DNA of 64,000 bases from Desulforhopalus_A sp963728385. Lineage in GTDB: Bacteria > Desulfobacterota > Desulfobulbia > Desulfobulbales > Desulfocapsaceae. The position numbers were made by a program, and so were the translations under genes. The notes under the pieces were generated by a model that was not told the DNA's origin, made no database searches, and was given only the letters and a program-made list of their open reading frames with translations. The number at the start of each line of letters is the position of its first letter. Positions within the stretch are counted from its first letter, which is position 1. The stretch is from contig CAVSJK010000002.1 of assembly GCA_963728385.1 (NCBI GenBank), forward strand, positions 1,488,001-1,552,000, read 5' to 3'. Below, one piece after another: positions 49,555 through 58,615 of the stretch.

Positions 49555-50625
49555 TTATTTACCTTGTTTATCGGAATTATTCCTCTGATATTTTTCTACG
49601 GCACGATTATGCTCGATCAATGTTTTGGAGAATTGATGAGTACCGTCATTTTTAGAAACGAAATAAAGATTGCTGGTCGAGATGGGTTGTAGAACAGCCT
49701 TCAGGGCTTCTTTTCCAGGATTACAGATGGGGCCGGCAGGGAGTCCGGGGAGCGTATAGGTATTATACGGAGTGGCGGTCAGCAAATCTTTCCTGGTGAT
49801 AATCCCTGTAAACTTTTTACTGCCATACACAACGGTAGGATCGGACTGAAGCCGCATCCCCAACTGCAGTCTATTACGAAATACTCCGGCAATCAGTGGC
49901 CTTTCTTCAGGTGCTCCGGTCTCTTTTTCCACAATTGAAGCGAGAATTACCGTTTTCTCACGATCGGCAGTTTCCTTGAGTTCTCCCGTCAACTCGCTCC
50001 AGACATCGTTAAATCTCTTTACCATTATGGGAATTATCTTGTCGGCACCATTGATATCCCTGGTAAACAAATAGGTATCCGGAAAAAGATATCCTTCAAG
50101 ACTCTTAACGTGGTCAAAACCCAACTGTTGTAGAAACATTTCGTCGGAACTGAGCTTGATGAATCTTTTTGGATTGCACCAGCCTAATTCTCCGAATATT
50201 TCGGCGACTTCAGCAACGCGGAGACCTTCCGGGATAGTAATGGCATGTTGAACGGGACGTGCGAAAGCCAGTTCCCTTAACACTTCACCGGGCTTAATAC
50301 CGGTACGGAGCCGAAATTCACCGGCCTGCAGCCTGGTCGCATAGCCGGAAAATTTTGCCAGCCACAGGAACCTTATATCGTCATGTATAACATTATTTTG
50401 CGCAAGAATCTCTTTGATGCCACGAACGGAAGTTCCCCGTGGAATGGTGACGACCACTGTTTCCGTGGAGGTTTCAGGACCCGGCGTAAAGACATAGGAT
50501 GCATACCATCCACAGCATATAATCAGAATGGAAACAACCGGGAGGATTGCCCAAAGGCCTATCCTGGCAATCCTCTTCAGTGTTTTCATATCGGTTGGGC
50601 GGGGATGGAAATCCGGATCAGTCAC
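49555..50625 (-). CDS. mltG: Endolytic transglycosylase MltG
   Basis: The 356-residue YceG-family protein has one N-terminal membrane helix (LWAILPVVSILIICCGWYASY). A LysM-like and a catalytic domain follow. Family blocks are TIPRGTSVRGIKEILAQNNVI, TIPEGLRVAEVAEIF, LEGYLFPDTYLFTR, ILASIVEKETG (catalytic glutamate), RNRLQLGMRLQSDPTVVYG and LPAGPICNPGKEALKAVLQP. MltG cuts nascent glycan strands in the periplasm and sets their length. It overlaps lon by 8 bases using GTG 50625; ATG 50589 is an alternative start closer to the membrane helix. The lon-mltG coupling links protein and wall quality control only by position. Confidence 0.9.
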   Translation of the reverse strand: MTDPDFHPRPTDMKTLKRIARIGLWAILPVVSILIICCGWYASYVFTPGPETSTETVVVTIPRGTSVRGIKEILAQNNVIHDDIRFLWLAKFSGYATRLQAGEFRLRTGIKPGEVLRELAFARPVQHAITIPEGLRVAEVAEIFGELGWCNPKRFIKLSSDEMFLQQLGFDHVKSLEGYLFPDTYLFTRDINGADKIIPIMVKRFNDVWSELTGELKETADREKTVILASIVEKETGAPEERPLIAGVFRNRLQLGMRLQSDPTVVYGSKKFTGIITRKDLLTATPYNTYTLPGLPAGPICNPGKEALKAVLQPISTSNLYFVSKNDGTHQFSKTLIEHNRAVEKYQRNNSDKQGK

Positions 50626-53047
50626 TGCTCCCGCTCAGTTTGGTACTGGCTTTCGTGGTTTTTTTTTGGACAGTATGAGGAAAAGCAATTTTAACTACTT
50701 CATCCATATCTTTAACGGGAAAAAATTCCATTTTATCTCGTATATCTTTTGGAATTTCCTCGAGATCTTTCTCATTTTGTTCGGGAATAATGATTTTGGT
50801 AATATCAGCACGGAGTGCCGCCAGCGCTTTTTCCTTCAGACCACCGATCGGCAGCACGCGACCACGCAGGGTTACTTCTCCGGTCATCGCCAGATGGCTT
50901 ATTACAGTTTTACCGGTTATCGCCGAGTACAGGGCGGTCGCCATGGTAATGCCTGCAGAAGGACCATCCTTGGGGATAGCACCAGCGGGAACATGAATGT
51001 GCAGGTCTATCTTCTCAAAATAGTCCTGCTCCACCTGCAGTTCTTCGGAGCGGCTTCGGCAATAGGTGAGAGCAGCCTGGGCCGACTCCTTCATAACATC
51101 TCCTAATTGGCCGGTCATAAGCAGTTTTCCCTTGCCCGGCATGATGTTCACTTCAATCTGCAGGATTTCACCACCCACCTCGGTCCAGGCGAGACCGGTC
51201 ACAAGGCCGGGTTGTTCCAGTTTTTCAAGCTCCGATTCCGGGATGGTTTTCGGTGGTCCAAGATAACGATTTAGATTTCGCTTGGAAACGCTGTATGGCC
51301 CCTTGCCGCCTTCCGCCACCTTACGGGCTATCTTACGGCAAACTTTACCTATCTCTCTTTCAAGGTTTCGCAGTCCGGCCTCATAGGTGTAATGGGTTAC
51401 TATGTAGTTCAGCGTCTCATCGTCCATTCTGATCTGGCTTGCTTTCAATCCATTTTGTTTCACCTGCCGGGGCAACAGATACCGTCTGGCAATGATCACC
51501 TTCTCTTCCTGGGTATAGCCGGACAGACGAATGACCTCCATCCTGTCAAGAAGCGGTCCGGGAATAGTATCGCTCACATTGGCGGTCGTGATAAACATGA
51601 CCTTTGAGAGATCTATCGGTAGGTTCATATAATGATCGGAGAATTCAAAATTCTGTTCCGGATCAAGTACTTCAAGAAGTGCGGAAGAAGGATCGCCACG
51701 ATAGTCCGCCCCGAGCTTGTCGATTTCATCCATCATGAAAATTGGATTATTGGTCTCAACGGTTTTCAGGCCCTGGACGATGCGTCCCGGCATGGCGCCG
51801 ATATATGTCCGACGATGTCCGCGGATTTCCGCTTCATCACGCATACCTCCCAGTGAAATGCGATGGAATTTTCTGCCCATCGCCCGGGCGATTGACTGTC
51901 CGAGAGAAGTTTTGCCAACCCCTGGAGGCCCGACAAAACACAGAATGGGTCCTTTGGTTGTCTGATTTAGTTTACGCACTGCCAGATATTCCAGAATACG
52001 CTCTTTCACTTTTTCAAGCCCATGATGGTCTTCATCGAGGATGACCTTGGCCTGCACCAGATCCAGCATGTCCTTGGTACTTTTTTTCCAGGGAACATCG
52101 AGAATCCAGTCAATGTAAGTGCGGATAATTGTCGCTTCGGAGGAATCCGGATGCATCATTTCCATCCGGCTTAACTGTTTTTTAGCCTCCTTTTTTATAC
52201 TTTTCGGCATTTTGGTCTTTCTGATTTTCCGCTCGAGTTCGTCGATCTCCTGTGACCGCTCGTCGGTATCGCCCAATTCTTTCTGGAGAGCATGCAGCTG
52301 TTCCCTCAGGAAATATTCCCGCTGGGATTTACTCATTTCCTCTTTGGCATCGTTCTGGATCTTCGCCTGAACAGTCGAAACTTCCAGCTCTTTGGTGAGA
52401 AGCTGACTCACCAGCCGCAGTCTTTCGACAGGATCACTTTCCTCCAGAATCTTCTGGGACTCGGAAATTTTCAGACGCAGGTTCGAACCGACCAGATCGG
52501 CAAGCCGGCCCGGATCCTCAATATTATTGATTATCATCATGAGATCGGCGGAGAGAATGCCGCGCAGAGACATGATTTTTTCCGTCTGCTCCCGCACTGC
52601 CCTCATTAATGCTTCGACCTCAACGGAGACCTCTTCGGCCTCGACATCCTCAATAACGTCCACCGATACCTGATAGGATGGTTCCGTTCTGACGAATTCC
52701 TTGATTTTGGCTTTTGACATTGCCTGGACCAGAACCTTTAGGCGGCCATCCGGCAGTTTCAGTGTCCGCATGACCACGCACACCATGCCTACCTCATAAA
52801 GGTCTTCTACCTTCGGGTTGTCCTTTGTGGCATCTTTCTGAGTGACAAGCATCAGTAATTTATTTGTTCCCAGAGCCTCATTAACGGCCTCAACAGAACC
52901 GGGACGACCGACAAAAAGCGGGATAATCATATAATTAAAGACAACGACATCCCGGACCGCCATCATAGGCAGTACTTCAGGTATTTCCATTTCTTCATTG
53001 TTCGAGAAATCGTCCATACCAATGCTCAACGAATCATTAAATTCCAC
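50618..53047 (-). CDS. lon: ATP-dependent endopeptidase Lon
   Basis: The 809-residue protein is a complete Lon (LonA type). The N-terminal substrate-binding domain starts around VLPMMAVRDVVVFNYMIIPLFVGRPGSVEAV. The AAA+ domain has Walker A GPPGVGKTSLGQSIA and Walker B IFMMDEIDKLG. The C-terminal protease has GAIPKDGPSAGITMATALYS with the catalytic serine and GLKEKALAALRADI with the catalytic lysine. Lon degrades damaged and regulatory proteins in the cytosol. AGGAGGA lies directly before the ATG region (53048-53054). Heat-shock-type promoter boxes were not convincingly seen in the 300 bases upstream. Confidence 0.95.
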   Translation of the reverse strand: MEFNDSLSIGMDDFSNNEEMEIPEVLPMMAVRDVVVFNYMIIPLFVGRPGSVEAVNEALGTNKLLMLVTQKDATKDNPKVEDLYEVGMVCVVMRTLKLPDGRLKVLVQAMSKAKIKEFVRTEPSYQVSVDVIEDVEAEEVSVEVEALMRAVREQTEKIMSLRGILSADLMMIINNIEDPGRLADLVGSNLRLKISESQKILEESDPVERLRLVSQLLTKELEVSTVQAKIQNDAKEEMSKSQREYFLREQLHALQKELGDTDERSQEIDELERKIRKTKMPKSIKKEAKKQLSRMEMMHPDSSEATIIRTYIDWILDVPWKKSTKDMLDLVQAKVILDEDHHGLEKVKERILEYLAVRKLNQTTKGPILCFVGPPGVGKTSLGQSIARAMGRKFHRISLGGMRDEAEIRGHRRTYIGAMPGRIVQGLKTVETNNPIFMMDEIDKLGADYRGDPSSALLEVLDPEQNFEFSDHYMNLPIDLSKVMFITTANVSDTIPGPLLDRMEVIRLSGYTQEEKVIIARRYLLPRQVKQNGLKASQIRMDDETLNYIVTHYTYEAGLRNLEREIGKVCRKIARKVAEGGKGPYSVSKRNLNRYLGPPKTIPESELEKLEQPGLVTGLAWTEVGGEILQIEVNIMPGKGKLLMTGQLGDVMKESAQAALTYCRSRSEELQVEQDYFEKIDLHIHVPAGAIPKDGPSAGITMATALYSAITGKTVISHLAMTGEVTLRGRVLPIGGLKEKALAALRADITKIIIPEQNEKDLEEIPKDIRDKMEFFPVKDMDEVVKIAFPHTVQKKTTKASTKLSGSSD

Positions 53048-53350
53048 TCATTCCTCCTGCAAAACGCTTGACGGGTTAATAAACACAGCTTCTCCCATAG
53101 CGTAGCTGATCAGTTAGCGATACCGTTTTAGTACCTATATTCAAAAAGATAGCATCTCATACGAAAATACGATCATAAAATTCGAAGAAATACTAAACAT
53201 CCGAACAACTTAAGTCAAGACCAGGTTCTCCTGTCCCCTTCTCTGATTTTTCCTGTTTTTTCTTGATCTCTTATACTTATTTTTCTCATAGTGAATTAAT
53301 CAAGCTTGGGTATCTTACCCGCTCATTTCGAAATCCTTTTAGAGGATACT
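53048..53350. other. Divergent promoter region between lon and the acyltransferase gene
   Basis: The 303-base A+T-rich space contains no gene. GAGGATACT before ATG 53351 is the ribosome-binding site of the plus-strand gene. Confidence 0.5.
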
Positions 53351-54151
53351 ATGCTTACCACACAATCTTTTTTTGACGTATCAGATTTTCCGGATCATCA
53401 ACTCTTTAATCCGGCAACTCCGGCTTGGCAACCGCTCAATGAGCTGAAAAACTATATGGACACCTACAATTATCCTAAATATGATAATGTGTACATAAGA
53501 AACGGCATCCCGCTTACAGAGCATATAATAATCCACAAAGGCCAAACTCTCTGTTTTAATGATTTGGAAATCATTTACGGCGATACGACCAAAGGAGAAC
53601 TGCAGGTTAAAAGTGCGGGAATGCTCCTTGAAGGTGCCTCGGTAATTATGGCGGGGGCCGTTCTGTCAGGTAAAAAAATTGCCCTTGGCAAAGGAGTACT
53701 CATTGAAACCGGCGCAATGATTAAATCCCCTGCAATTATCGGCGGCATGAGCGAGGTCCGGCAAGGTGCCTATCTTCGGGGATACTGTCTTGCCGGGAAA
53801 AGGTGCGTTCTGGGTCATGCCACTGAAATAAAGCATTCCATCCTGCTCAACGATGCCAAAGCCGGCCATTTTGCCTATGTAGGCGATTCAATTCTGGGCA
53901 ATAATGTCAACCTTGGAGCAGGAACAAAACTCGCCAATCTCAGGTTTCTTCCAGGCAACATAACTGTCTTTTTCGAGGGTGAACAGATCGACACATCCAG
54001 ACGAAAATTGGGAGCGATATTGGGTGACGGCTGCCAGACCGGCTGTAATTCCGTTACCAGCCCCGGAACTCTTATGGCCCGGCAAGCTGTTCTCATGCCC
54101 AACACCACTTCAAAAAGCGGCTATCACAAAGAGAAGACCATAATTCGTTAG
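53351..54151 (+). CDS. Left-handed beta-helix (hexapeptide-repeat) sugar-nucleotide-type acyltransferase
   Basis: The 266-residue protein has a ~60-residue N-terminal part, then many hexapeptide repeats of the form [LIV]-G-x4 (for example VIMAGAVLSGKKIALGKGVLIETGAMIKSPAIIGG, SILGNNVNLGAGTKLANLRF). The segment GHATEIKHSILLNDAKAGHFAYVGDSILGNNVNLGAGT matches the GlmU-like acetyltransferase domain, with the basic H-x-x-E-x-K motif. No uridyltransferase domain is present. The late block KLGAILGDGCQTGCNSVTSPGTLM is also GlmU-like. It may acetylate a sugar nucleotide or act as a GlmU paralogue. GAGGATACT precedes ATG 53351, so the longer upstream frame is rejected. Confidence 0.82.
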   Translation: MLTTQSFFDVSDFPDHQLFNPATPAWQPLNELKNYMDTYNYPKYDNVYIRNGIPLTEHIIIHKGQTLCFNDLEIIYGDTTKGELQVKSAGMLLEGASVIMAGAVLSGKKIALGKGVLIETGAMIKSPAIIGGMSEVRQGAYLRGYCLAGKRCVLGHATEIKHSILLNDAKAGHFAYVGDSILGNNVNLGAGTKLANLRFLPGNITVFFEGEQIDTSRRKLGAILGDGCQTGCNSVTSPGTLMARQAVLMPNTTSKSGYHKEKTIIR

Positions 54152-54205
54152 TACCGGGATCAGGAAGGCGCAGAGAGTTGAGATATCTCTTTACGCCTTT
54201 GCTTT

Positions 54206-54940
54206 TTACTTACAACCGTTTTTTCGCACCACCATCGTTGAAAAGTAGTGGATGTCCAGCCCCACCGCTTTGCGGACATCAGTCCAGATTCGCTGATCCT
54301 CAAGGCTGCACCGCTCAACGAGCACCGCGTTGTCAATAAGACCGAGCTCTTCAAGAATCCCCACCAACCGTTTCATGACCTTATACACCTTCATAAAAAC
54401 GACTACATCACTTAGCTGTAGCAACTCCCGAATACGTTCATCCTCAAAGGTAGCGGGGATCACCACCAGCCGTTCATCGCCGAGACAAAGCGGTAATGCG
54501 GCGACCGCGGAAGAGGCACCAATTGCTGAAACTCCCGGGACGATTTCGACCTTAAACGGCGAGCCGTATTCCTGCAAAGTTTCACAGACATAAAACCCGG
54601 TGGAATATATCGCCGGGTCACCCAGGGTTGGAAACACAACATCCTGTCCATCGGCAAGAGATGCCATAATGGTTTTGGCCGCCTCCCGCCATGCATTTCT
54701 CACTTCAGGATCAGGAGCTTCACCCCTATGTACCTGTTTCATGGGAAAGCGGTGGCTGAGGATCGTCTTTCCTTCCCTGCTCACTGCACCGGAAGCAATT
54801 TTAAGGGCCATACTGCCTCCATTGTCGAAGGCGGAGGGTACAAACCAGACAGCACAGTTTCCCATAATTTTTGCAGCCTTCAAGGTCATTAACTGCGGAT
54901 CTCCCGGCCCTACTCCAACTATATAAAATGTCCCTTGCAT
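54206..54940 (-). CDS. cbiL: Precorrin-2 / cobalt-factor II C20-methyltransferase
   Basis: The 244-residue tetrapyrrole methylase transfers a methyl from S-adenosylmethionine to C20 of (cobalt-)precorrin-2. Motifs are the N-terminal YIVGVGPGDPQLMTLKAAKI, VVFPTLGDPAIYSTGFYVCE (SAM site), VEIVPGVSAIGASSAVAALPLCLGDERLVVIPA and the C-terminal STMVVRKNG. Since cobalt is inserted early by CbiK next door, the anaerobic CbiL name is preferred over CobI. ATG 54940 (or the adjacent ATG 54943) follows GGAAGGTGG; the longer frame upstream lies inside cbiK. It is the second gene behind the cobalamin riboswitch, 34 bases after the cbiK stop. Confidence 0.9.
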   Translation of the reverse strand: MQGTFYIVGVGPGDPQLMTLKAAKIMGNCAVWFVPSAFDNGGSMALKIASGAVSREGKTILSHRFPMKQVHRGEAPDPEVRNAWREAAKTIMASLADGQDVVFPTLGDPAIYSTGFYVCETLQEYGSPFKVEIVPGVSAIGASSAVAALPLCLGDERLVVIPATFEDERIRELLQLSDVVVFMKVYKVMKRLVGILEELGLIDNAVLVERCSLEDQRIWTDVRKAVGLDIHYFSTMVVRKNGCK

Positions 54941-54974
54941 CATCCACCTTCCATTGAAATTATCCGTGCTATTC

Positions 54975-55958
54975 TTACAGGGAAATATTCCTTTCCCTCG
55001 CCGCATCGGCTATATGCTTAACAAAAATGTCGACGAAGGCATCCTTTGAGCCCAGACCTTCCAGGACCGGCTGAACCTCAAATCCTTCCGCGGTTAAAAT
55101 CGATTGCCAGGAGTCGGTATCGGCGCCGGCCATGTCGTTTTTGGCGTGTTCTCCCGCTGTTATCATAAATGGTCGAAGTATTATTTTGGTTTTTTTCGTT
55201 TGCTTCAGTTGGGGAAGCAGATCCTCCAGGGAAGGCAAACCTTCGACTACACCGATAAAGGTTTCCACCTCCGGATATTCTTCTCGCATTTTTTTCTGGG
55301 TTTCTGCGTAAATACCGGTAGACCAGTGCCTGTTGCCATGTCCCATATAGAGTAAGACAGCTCCTTTCTCTTTTGCCATTTCGGCATCGTTTTTCAGGGT
55401 TTTCACAACACTGGCTACATCGTCATGGTAGTCGAACTGATTGCCGGGGATACCTAAAGCAGGCCGGCCCAGCACAATAGTATCGAAGGGCTTCCATCGT
55501 GCATTCAGCGTTTGAATCGACTCGATGCCCTTGACATAACTGGCCAGGTCCTGGGACTGCTCCATGTAAAACATATGGGTTGGCTGCACTATTACATTGC
55601 GATAGCCGTCTTCCTGCAGGTCACCCAAGTTTGGATCAGGTTTTTAACATTGAGAATTTCGGCGGGAACGCCTTGGTCCAGCCATTCTTGTGGAGATTGC
55701 CGTCGTTTTTTCCATACTGCACGAATTATATTGGAAGTAAAGCAGATCCTAACCTCAGTTACTGGATAGGCTTTTTTAACCCGATCACTGATATGAACGA
55801 TGGATTTTACCGCCGACGGGACAGTAGTTCCAAAACTGGCGAGCAGGATTGCCGTTTTTACTTTAGGCTGGTGATTTTTCTGCCGCATCGGCCGACCCGG
55901 CGGTTAGAGACAGGATAAGTAAAGAGATGGAAACAACTTTTCTTGCAGTCTGCAACAT
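54975..55958 (-). pseudogene. cbiK: Anaerobic cobalt chelatase CbiK with signal peptide, two frameshifts
   Basis: CbiK inserts Co2+ into sirohydrochlorin. ATG 55958 after AAAGGAGA starts a signal peptide (MLQTARKVVSISLLILSLTAGSADA), as in the periplasmic CbiK of Desulfovibrio vulgaris. The frame breaks near 55870; KVKTAILLASFGTTVPSAVKSI continues one base off. It breaks again near 55625, after which LGDLQEDGYRNVIVQPTHMFYM runs to 54975. The metal-binding histidines (YMGHGNRHW and ITAGEHAKNDMAG) are preserved and the total length (~327 codons) is normal. Each break is a single base. The gene is directly behind a cobalamin riboswitch and terminator. A sequence error is as likely as true inactivation. 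Confidence 0.88.
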
Positions 55959-55997
55959 GGGGTTATTCTCCTTTGAAAGATTTTGAGATCCGGAGAA

Positions 55998-56033
55998 TAA
56001 AAAAATCCCCGAATCATAATCCTGATCCGGGGA
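55998..56033 (-). terminator. Intrinsic terminator of the cobalamin riboswitch
   Basis: Read on the minus strand, CCCCGGATCA pairs with TGATTCGGGG (one G-T wobble) around a short loop and is followed by a run of seven T. It lies between the riboswitch aptamer and cbiK, so cobalamin binding probably favours this hairpin and stops transcription. Confidence 0.8.
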
Positions 56034-56095
56034 GTCCCTGTTTTTCCTCGTATCGATGAAAGCATCCTTATCCACGGGATTGCATATACCGTCAT

Positions 56096-56236
56096 TTCAG
56101 GCAGGTCTTCTGACTTCCGGATCATCCATCTTCCACACCTTCCCGGGAGATTCTCCCAGTGGCAAACGTGAAATCTGTTCCCGGTTACAGCGGCGGGTCC
56201 GTCCCCGATTCACACGGGGTTCCCTCTTAAGCTTTT
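56096..56236 (-). promoter_or_regulatory. Cobalamin (B12) riboswitch aptamer
   Basis: On the minus strand the sequence contains the class I cobalamin riboswitch landmarks in order: AGGGAACCCCGTGTGAATCG, GACGGACCCGCCGCTGTAAC, the B12-box-type GCCACTGGG with CCGGGAAGG, and AAGTCAGAAGACCTGCC at the 3' end. It sits about 140 bases upstream of the cbiK start with an intrinsic terminator in between, giving transcription-attenuation control of cbiK-cbiL by adenosylcobalamin or related cobamides. Confidence 0.93.
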
Positions 56237-56499
56237 TCTAAAGCGCCTGAAACTCCGTCACAATAAAGCAGCAGCAAAAGAGAAAGTCAACTGTTTTTTG
56301 CTGCTGAAAAAATCCACGGAATAGTGCTCTTTCTCTTGTCGCCCTACCTGATTCCGGAAGCTCGATTCCAGGAATTCCTGAAAAACTTCCTTACCTGTAA
56401 AAACCGTCTTTTGGACGGTATACACAATTCCCTATTCTGAATAAGATGGGTACAAGGCTTACCGATTATAATTCTTAAAAGTTAAACATGGGGGACACG

Positions 56500-57462
56500 A
56501 TGTTTGAACTTACTACTGCCATAGAACAGAAGATTTGTGAAATCGGTGGAGTGAAATTCGGCGGACAGCCAGGGGAATATCCAACGGTTATCTGCAGCTC
56601 TATTTTTCAAAAAGGCGACAAGGTTTTTGAAGGGAAACGAAAAGAAGGATTTGACGAAAAAAAAGCGGCAGAACTATTACAAACCCAGGACCGGTTATGG
56701 AACGAGACCGGTGTTCCGGGAATGGCCGATATTGTCGCAAACACCGGCACCGAATTCAAAACCTATATCGACTTTGTCACGTCGTTCAGCGACATGCCTT
56801 TTTGTGTCGATGCCTGGGTAATGAAACCAAAACTTGAAGGAGCTGCTTACTGCGCCGAAAAAGGGCTGTTGGACCGAATGTTCTATAACAGTCTGACGGT
56901 ATGGGAAAAGGATCTTGAGACAGAGATCAGGGAAATAGCAGACATCGGCGTCAAGCATGTGCTGTTGGTTGCCTTTGATCAGGATGACCAGATGCCGTCC
57001 GGCCGTGTTGCCGGAACGCAAAAACTCCTCGATACCATCGATAAAGTCGGGGCAAAATTTGACAGCATCCTAGTTGACTCGTCGGTGATGAATGGTCCGG
57101 CAACCGCTCTCTGCAGTATTGCCAATAAGATGATCAAGGAGAAATGGGGATTCCCCACCGGCAGTGCGCCCAGCAACGGCTCCTATATGTGGAGTGAGGC
57201 GAGGGAAAAATGGGGGTTTAAAGGCTGGTCTGCAGCAGACGCCGCCCTCGAATCCCTCTCCGCCTCTTTGTATCACGATATCATTTTCTCCGGTCCCATG
57301 GCCGGTGCCACCCGGATCATGCCGGCGATTGCCATGGCCAATGCCTTTCAGGCTACGGCTGTTTTCTGTGAAACCGGACGCCTGCCCAGAGACCTTAACC
57401 ATCCACTTTTTAAATTATTCCCGGACTTTGTGGAAAATCTTCAAAAGTCCGCCAGAAGCTGA
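56500..57462 (+). CDS. MtrH-family methyltransferase (methyl-tetrahydropterin:corrinoid type, MT-II candidate)
   Basis: The 320-residue TIM-barrel protein matches the MtrH family. Evidence is CEIGGVKFGGQPGEYPTVICSSIF, the family opening, then GVPGMADIVANTGTEFKTYIDFVT and SVMNGPATALCSIANKMIKEKWGFPTGSAPSNG. In methanogens MtrH moves methyl groups between tetrahydromethanopterin and a corrinoid; in bacteria, homologues (as in O-demethylases) pass the methyl from the corrinoid protein to tetrahydrofolate. GGGGGACAC precedes ATG 56500, so the upstream ATG 56488 is less likely. TATAAT at 56467-56472 may be the -10 box. It opens a six-gene plus-strand methyltransferase cluster divergent from the riboswitch-controlled cbiK. 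Confidence 0.87.
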   Translation: MFELTTAIEQKICEIGGVKFGGQPGEYPTVICSSIFQKGDKVFEGKRKEGFDEKKAAELLQTQDRLWNETGVPGMADIVANTGTEFKTYIDFVTSFSDMPFCVDAWVMKPKLEGAAYCAEKGLLDRMFYNSLTVWEKDLETEIREIADIGVKHVLLVAFDQDDQMPSGRVAGTQKLLDTIDKVGAKFDSILVDSSVMNGPATALCSIANKMIKEKWGFPTGSAPSNGSYMWSEAREKWGFKGWSAADAALESLSASLYHDIIFSGPMAGATRIMPAIAMANAFQATAVFCETGRLPRDLNHPLFKLFPDFVENLQKSARS

Positions 57463-57534
57463 CAAACTAGACAAACTATTTCCGAACAGGTGAGTAAGAG
57501 CAAGTAGGAGAAAAAACTTCATATCGGAGGCAAT

Positions 57535-58581
57535 ATGGCGGAGCTAACCGGAAAAGAAAGAGTCATGAAAATGTTCAACAAAGAGCCGATTGACAGGATG
57601 CCCTGTTTCAGCGGACAGGGTACCGTCACTGTACAGGCTATTGAAAAAATGGGTACCCAGTTCTCAAAAATTCACAATGATGCCGAGTTGATGGCAGGAG
57701 CTGCACTCACTTCAGCCAGAATGTGGAACCTAGATGGAATGGTCATCCCCTATGACATGGCGGCTGTCGCCGAAGCTATGGGTCGCGGCGTCTCACTCTA
57801 TGATTCAGCTTCCGGCATCATCTATCCAACAGTGCCTAATAAATGGAAGAGCCTCGATGAAATAGACATTCCCAAGAATTTCATGAGCCGCGGCAGAATG
57901 CCGATCATTGATAATGCCTTTGAAATTCTAAAAAAAGAAGCACCCGATCTGGCGATTGGTGCCTGGGTACTTGGCCCCTTCACTCTGGCGGGACAAATCA
58001 TGGAACTTGATATTCTCCTGAAGGGGCTGAAAAAGAAGAAAGAACAGATTGAAGGATTTCTGGACCAGATGACCAGGGTTACCATTGATATGTGCAAACA
58101 TTATGAGAGCCTCGGAGTTGATTTTATATGTGTCAGAGAAATGGGATCGGGAACCGACCTTCTCTCCCCGCGTATGTGGAAGACCCTGATACAACCAAAC
58201 CTGACCAAAGTGTTTGATGCCATTTCCATCCCCTCGGTCAATCACATCTGCGGTTCGACTGATATGATTATAGAGATGATGCATGAGTGCGGTGCGGATG
58301 CCTTGAGCGTGGACCAGAAAAACAATCTGGTACAGACAAGAAGTAAGCTCGGCAACGACGTGCTGATTTTCGGCAACTTTGATCCATACGGCACCCTCAC
58401 TACCATGGAAGATACAGCGCAAGTCGCCGAGGTCATAAAAAAATGTATTGACGATGGCGTGGACTCCGTTTGGCCTGGATGCGACATCTGGCCGGACGTC
58501 AGAAAGGAAAATATGCAAGCTTTCGTGCAAACTGTCCGTGAATTCGGAAGGAGACCTTCGCCTGCCGTAAAAAGAATGTAA
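57535..58581 (+). CDS. Uroporphyrinogen-decarboxylase-fold, zinc-dependent methyltransferase (MtaA/CmuA/O-demethylase MT-I type)
   Basis: The 348-residue protein has the UroD fold of corrinoid methyltransferases. The N-terminus MAELTGKERVMKMFNKEPIDRMP is typical. The zinc site is intact: H237 and C239 in PSVNHICGST, and C316 in WPGCDIWPD. In this family, MtaA/MtbA move methyl from corrinoid to coenzyme M, while CmuA and the methyltransferase I of bacterial O-demethylases move methyl from the substrate to the corrinoid. As no MttB/MtaB/MtmB-type gene is present and an MtrH gene already fills the tetrahydrofolate step, a substrate-demethylating role fits best. GGAGG precedes the ATG. It lies 72 bases after the MtrH gene. 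Confidence 0.87.
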   Translation: MAELTGKERVMKMFNKEPIDRMPCFSGQGTVTVQAIEKMGTQFSKIHNDAELMAGAALTSARMWNLDGMVIPYDMAAVAEAMGRGVSLYDSASGIIYPTVPNKWKSLDEIDIPKNFMSRGRMPIIDNAFEILKKEAPDLAIGAWVLGPFTLAGQIMELDILLKGLKKKKEQIEGFLDQMTRVTIDMCKHYESLGVDFICVREMGSGTDLLSPRMWKTLIQPNLTKVFDAISIPSVNHICGSTDMIIEMMHECGADALSVDQKNNLVQTRSKLGNDVLIFGNFDPYGTLTTMEDTAQVAEVIKKCIDDGVDSVWPGCDIWPDVRKENMQAFVQTVREFGRRPSPAVKRM

Positions 58582-58615
58582 AGCAAGCGGTTACAAAATA
58601 AAGGAGAGAAATGCC

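Noticed and set aside
57535..58581. Uroporphyrinogen decarboxylase HemE
   Set aside because: The protein has the zinc ligands H237, C239 and C316 of corrinoid methyltransferases, and it sits beside a corrinoid protein and RACo.
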